This document shows positions 62,667-64,000 of a stretch of DNA of 64,000 nt, in pieces. The position numbers and the translations under genes are program-made. The stretch is from Adiantum capillus-veneris. Its lineage: Eukaryota; Streptophyta; Polypodiopsida; Polypodiales; Pteridaceae. How positions within the stretch are numbered: position 1 is the stretch's first letter; each line of letters opens with the position of its first letter. The stretch covers positions 108,724,587-108,788,586 of the forward strand of contig CM043964.1 of assembly GCA_014529385.2 (NCBI GenBank). The letters run 5' to 3'. Below the pieces are notes generated by a model. That model was not told where the DNA came from, made no database searches, and worked only from the letters and a program-made list of their open reading frames with translations.

Positions 62667-62814
62667 ACACAAAAGTGGTGACTCTTTACGCTACATGGAT
62701 ACTATACTAAGCTAGAAGCAACTTCATCGACTCTACACACACACGCACACACATACACACATGTATGAGTCTCGAATGGCCGCGCATGCTCACAATCAGT
62801 CTCATTACCAGTAA

Positions 62815-62896
<82 letters not shown>

Positions 62897-64000
62897 AAGT
62901 AGTGGCTCGTTACTATACTAATCCCGATGGGACTGCATATACAGTACACACACACACATGAGGTCGTCCCTCAACTCCGCATAAAATTCTATACCTAGTG
63001 TCTGCAAGCTACCTCCAACTAATTGCACTATGACTATATTGGATTGGAAAGCGGCGCGGCTTAGGACTTAACTGATAGGTTCCTTGGTCAAAACTCTCAA
63101 ATCACGATACTCTCTTAGCACATGGACCGATAAAAATAAAAAAGGCCAAGGGCATTAAAAGCCTAGCTCTCACTTTTTGGTAAAACACTTGGAAACTGCC
63201 TAGTGATGGCGCAGTTCGTTCTTCAACGGGCCCTGAGGTGCTGCGCAAGGGGAAAAGATGCCATACGAGGCGATTCCTTTGAGGGTGACCTGCGCCTGCC
63301 TATGCCACACCGTCTATTTGAGTCTGGGAGTCTGAAGGATTGTATACACTGTCGTAAAACCGGTTCCATCGCTCAACATGGGTATACGTGCCCAAAGTAT
63401 GGGGAAGTAGCGCCATGAATGCTTTGGAAAACTCCTACAAGCCCTGCTCTATATAAAGGTGAGAGCCCCTTTGTGCTTCTCACTTAGATCTCTGGCGCTA
63501 GCATCTGATTTTCTGCATTAAGTGATTGAGTAGAGTGGAGGGAGAGTTGCTTTCAATATCAAACATGCCTAAGAAAACAGCACCGATGGCTGGGAATGAA
63601 CTTGAGGTTACGCATGTTAGCATGCTTTTTAAGGGTTGTAGCTTGAATACTTGGATTAATTTTCTGTTTTCTGAAACAACATAACGAAATGGTTGATTGT
63701 CTTGTTTATTATTCATTAGACTCCTCTTAATTCTAGCTCGGCAATAGCTAGGTTACTCTGGTTAATATTTCTCTTTCTTTTTTTAGCCATAACCTTTGGG
63801 CTACGTACTATACATCATGGCCCTTATGACTCAGGCTTGCTAGCCTGTTCAATAGGGCACTCTATCTGAAAGGTGTAAACAATGGTTCTGTTATTGGTTC
63901 ACCTTACTCTGCTTTGGTTCACCTTACTTGGTCTACAATAGGTTGGATTGAGGTTGGGATTAATCTATTGCATTTTAGTAAAGCCGTGATGGTACTGTGA
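62662..64000 (+). repeat. Long direct repeat, right copy (start of next unit, cut by window)
   Basis: Matches 47020-48301 nearly throughout, including the TATA box, the 71-codon frame at 63203-63418, and the downstream CTTTGTGCTTCTCACTTAG. The AC tract at 62815-62893 is far longer than its partner at 47161-47191. The copy is cut by the window end. Confidence 0.95.
63450..63457 (+). promoter_or_regulatory. TATA box of the Penelope-like element, right copy
   Basis: TATATAAA in the same context as 47753-47760. Confidence 0.55.

Noticed and set aside
46990-64000. One large LTR retrotransposon with 1.3-kb LTRs
   Set aside because: The repeat does not start TG and end CA at comparable points, no primer-binding site follows the left copy, and the RT is Penelope-like. 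The tandem-unit reading fits better, though only sequence beyond 64000 can close the question.

Overview
The window is nuclear DNA from a land plant. The evidence is an intron-rich HAK/KUP potassium transporter gene, a fragment of a plant-only HIPP metallochaperone, a PPR-type repeat fragment, plant-type LTR retrotransposons primed by initiator-Met tRNA, CACTA transposons and CCCTAAA-like telomeric sequence. The species cannot be named. A Penelope-like reverse transcriptase without a visible endonuclease domain, and a LINE whose RT motifs differ from the usual angiosperm L1 form, make a non-seed plant (lycophyte, fern or bryophyte) a reasonable guess but no more. The window is very rich in (AG)n, (AC)n and (TC)n microsatellites, and almost everything except the transporter is mobile-element DNA.

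Left third (1-26.6 kb). An old Ty3/gypsy element on the minus strand (integrase end at about 2.93-3.37 kb; integrase start, RNase H and RT at 15.97-17.9 kb) is split by a Ty1/copia element (3376-15965, perfect 5-bp duplication ATTTC). The copia is split by a CACTA transposon (7121-14547, 3-bp duplication CAA), and the CACTA carries a captured HIPP gene fragment (13128-13489). This is a four-level nest whose layers can be rejoined in frame. A second copia of the same family, deleted for its RT, lies at 18461-21971 (duplication AATTT). Then come a PPR-like fragment, a possible 1.3-kb non-autonomous CACTAGT-ended element, and an unidentified acidic reading frame near 25.2-25.6 kb.

Middle (26.6-46.6 kb). 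A gypsy element on the minus strand is truncated at its 5' end (26596 to about 32760). After it come tRNA-derived SINE copies, an 11-bp minisatellite and the one clearly intact cellular gene: a HAK/KUP transporter on the minus strand (ATG 45095, stop 36629). Its nine coding exons join to exactly 776 codons. Its two long introns hold a LINE, SINEs, a gag-like fragment, a snap-back hairpin and many microsatellites.

Right third (46.9-64 kb). A Penelope-like retroelement of roughly 7.6 kb appears to sit in a head-to-tail tandem. Its first 1.3 kb or more, including a TATA box, recurs after its RT gene, and the junction is an (AC)n tract. Its RT gene is interrupted by a gypsy element with complete LTRs (53393-61441). 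The RT keeps its catalytic aspartates, and only a few lesions break the frame between the fingers and the thumb. This tandem Penelope-like unit, with a hairpin overlapping the RT stop codon, is the strongest candidate for something poorly described. The HIPP fragment captured by the CACTA is second.
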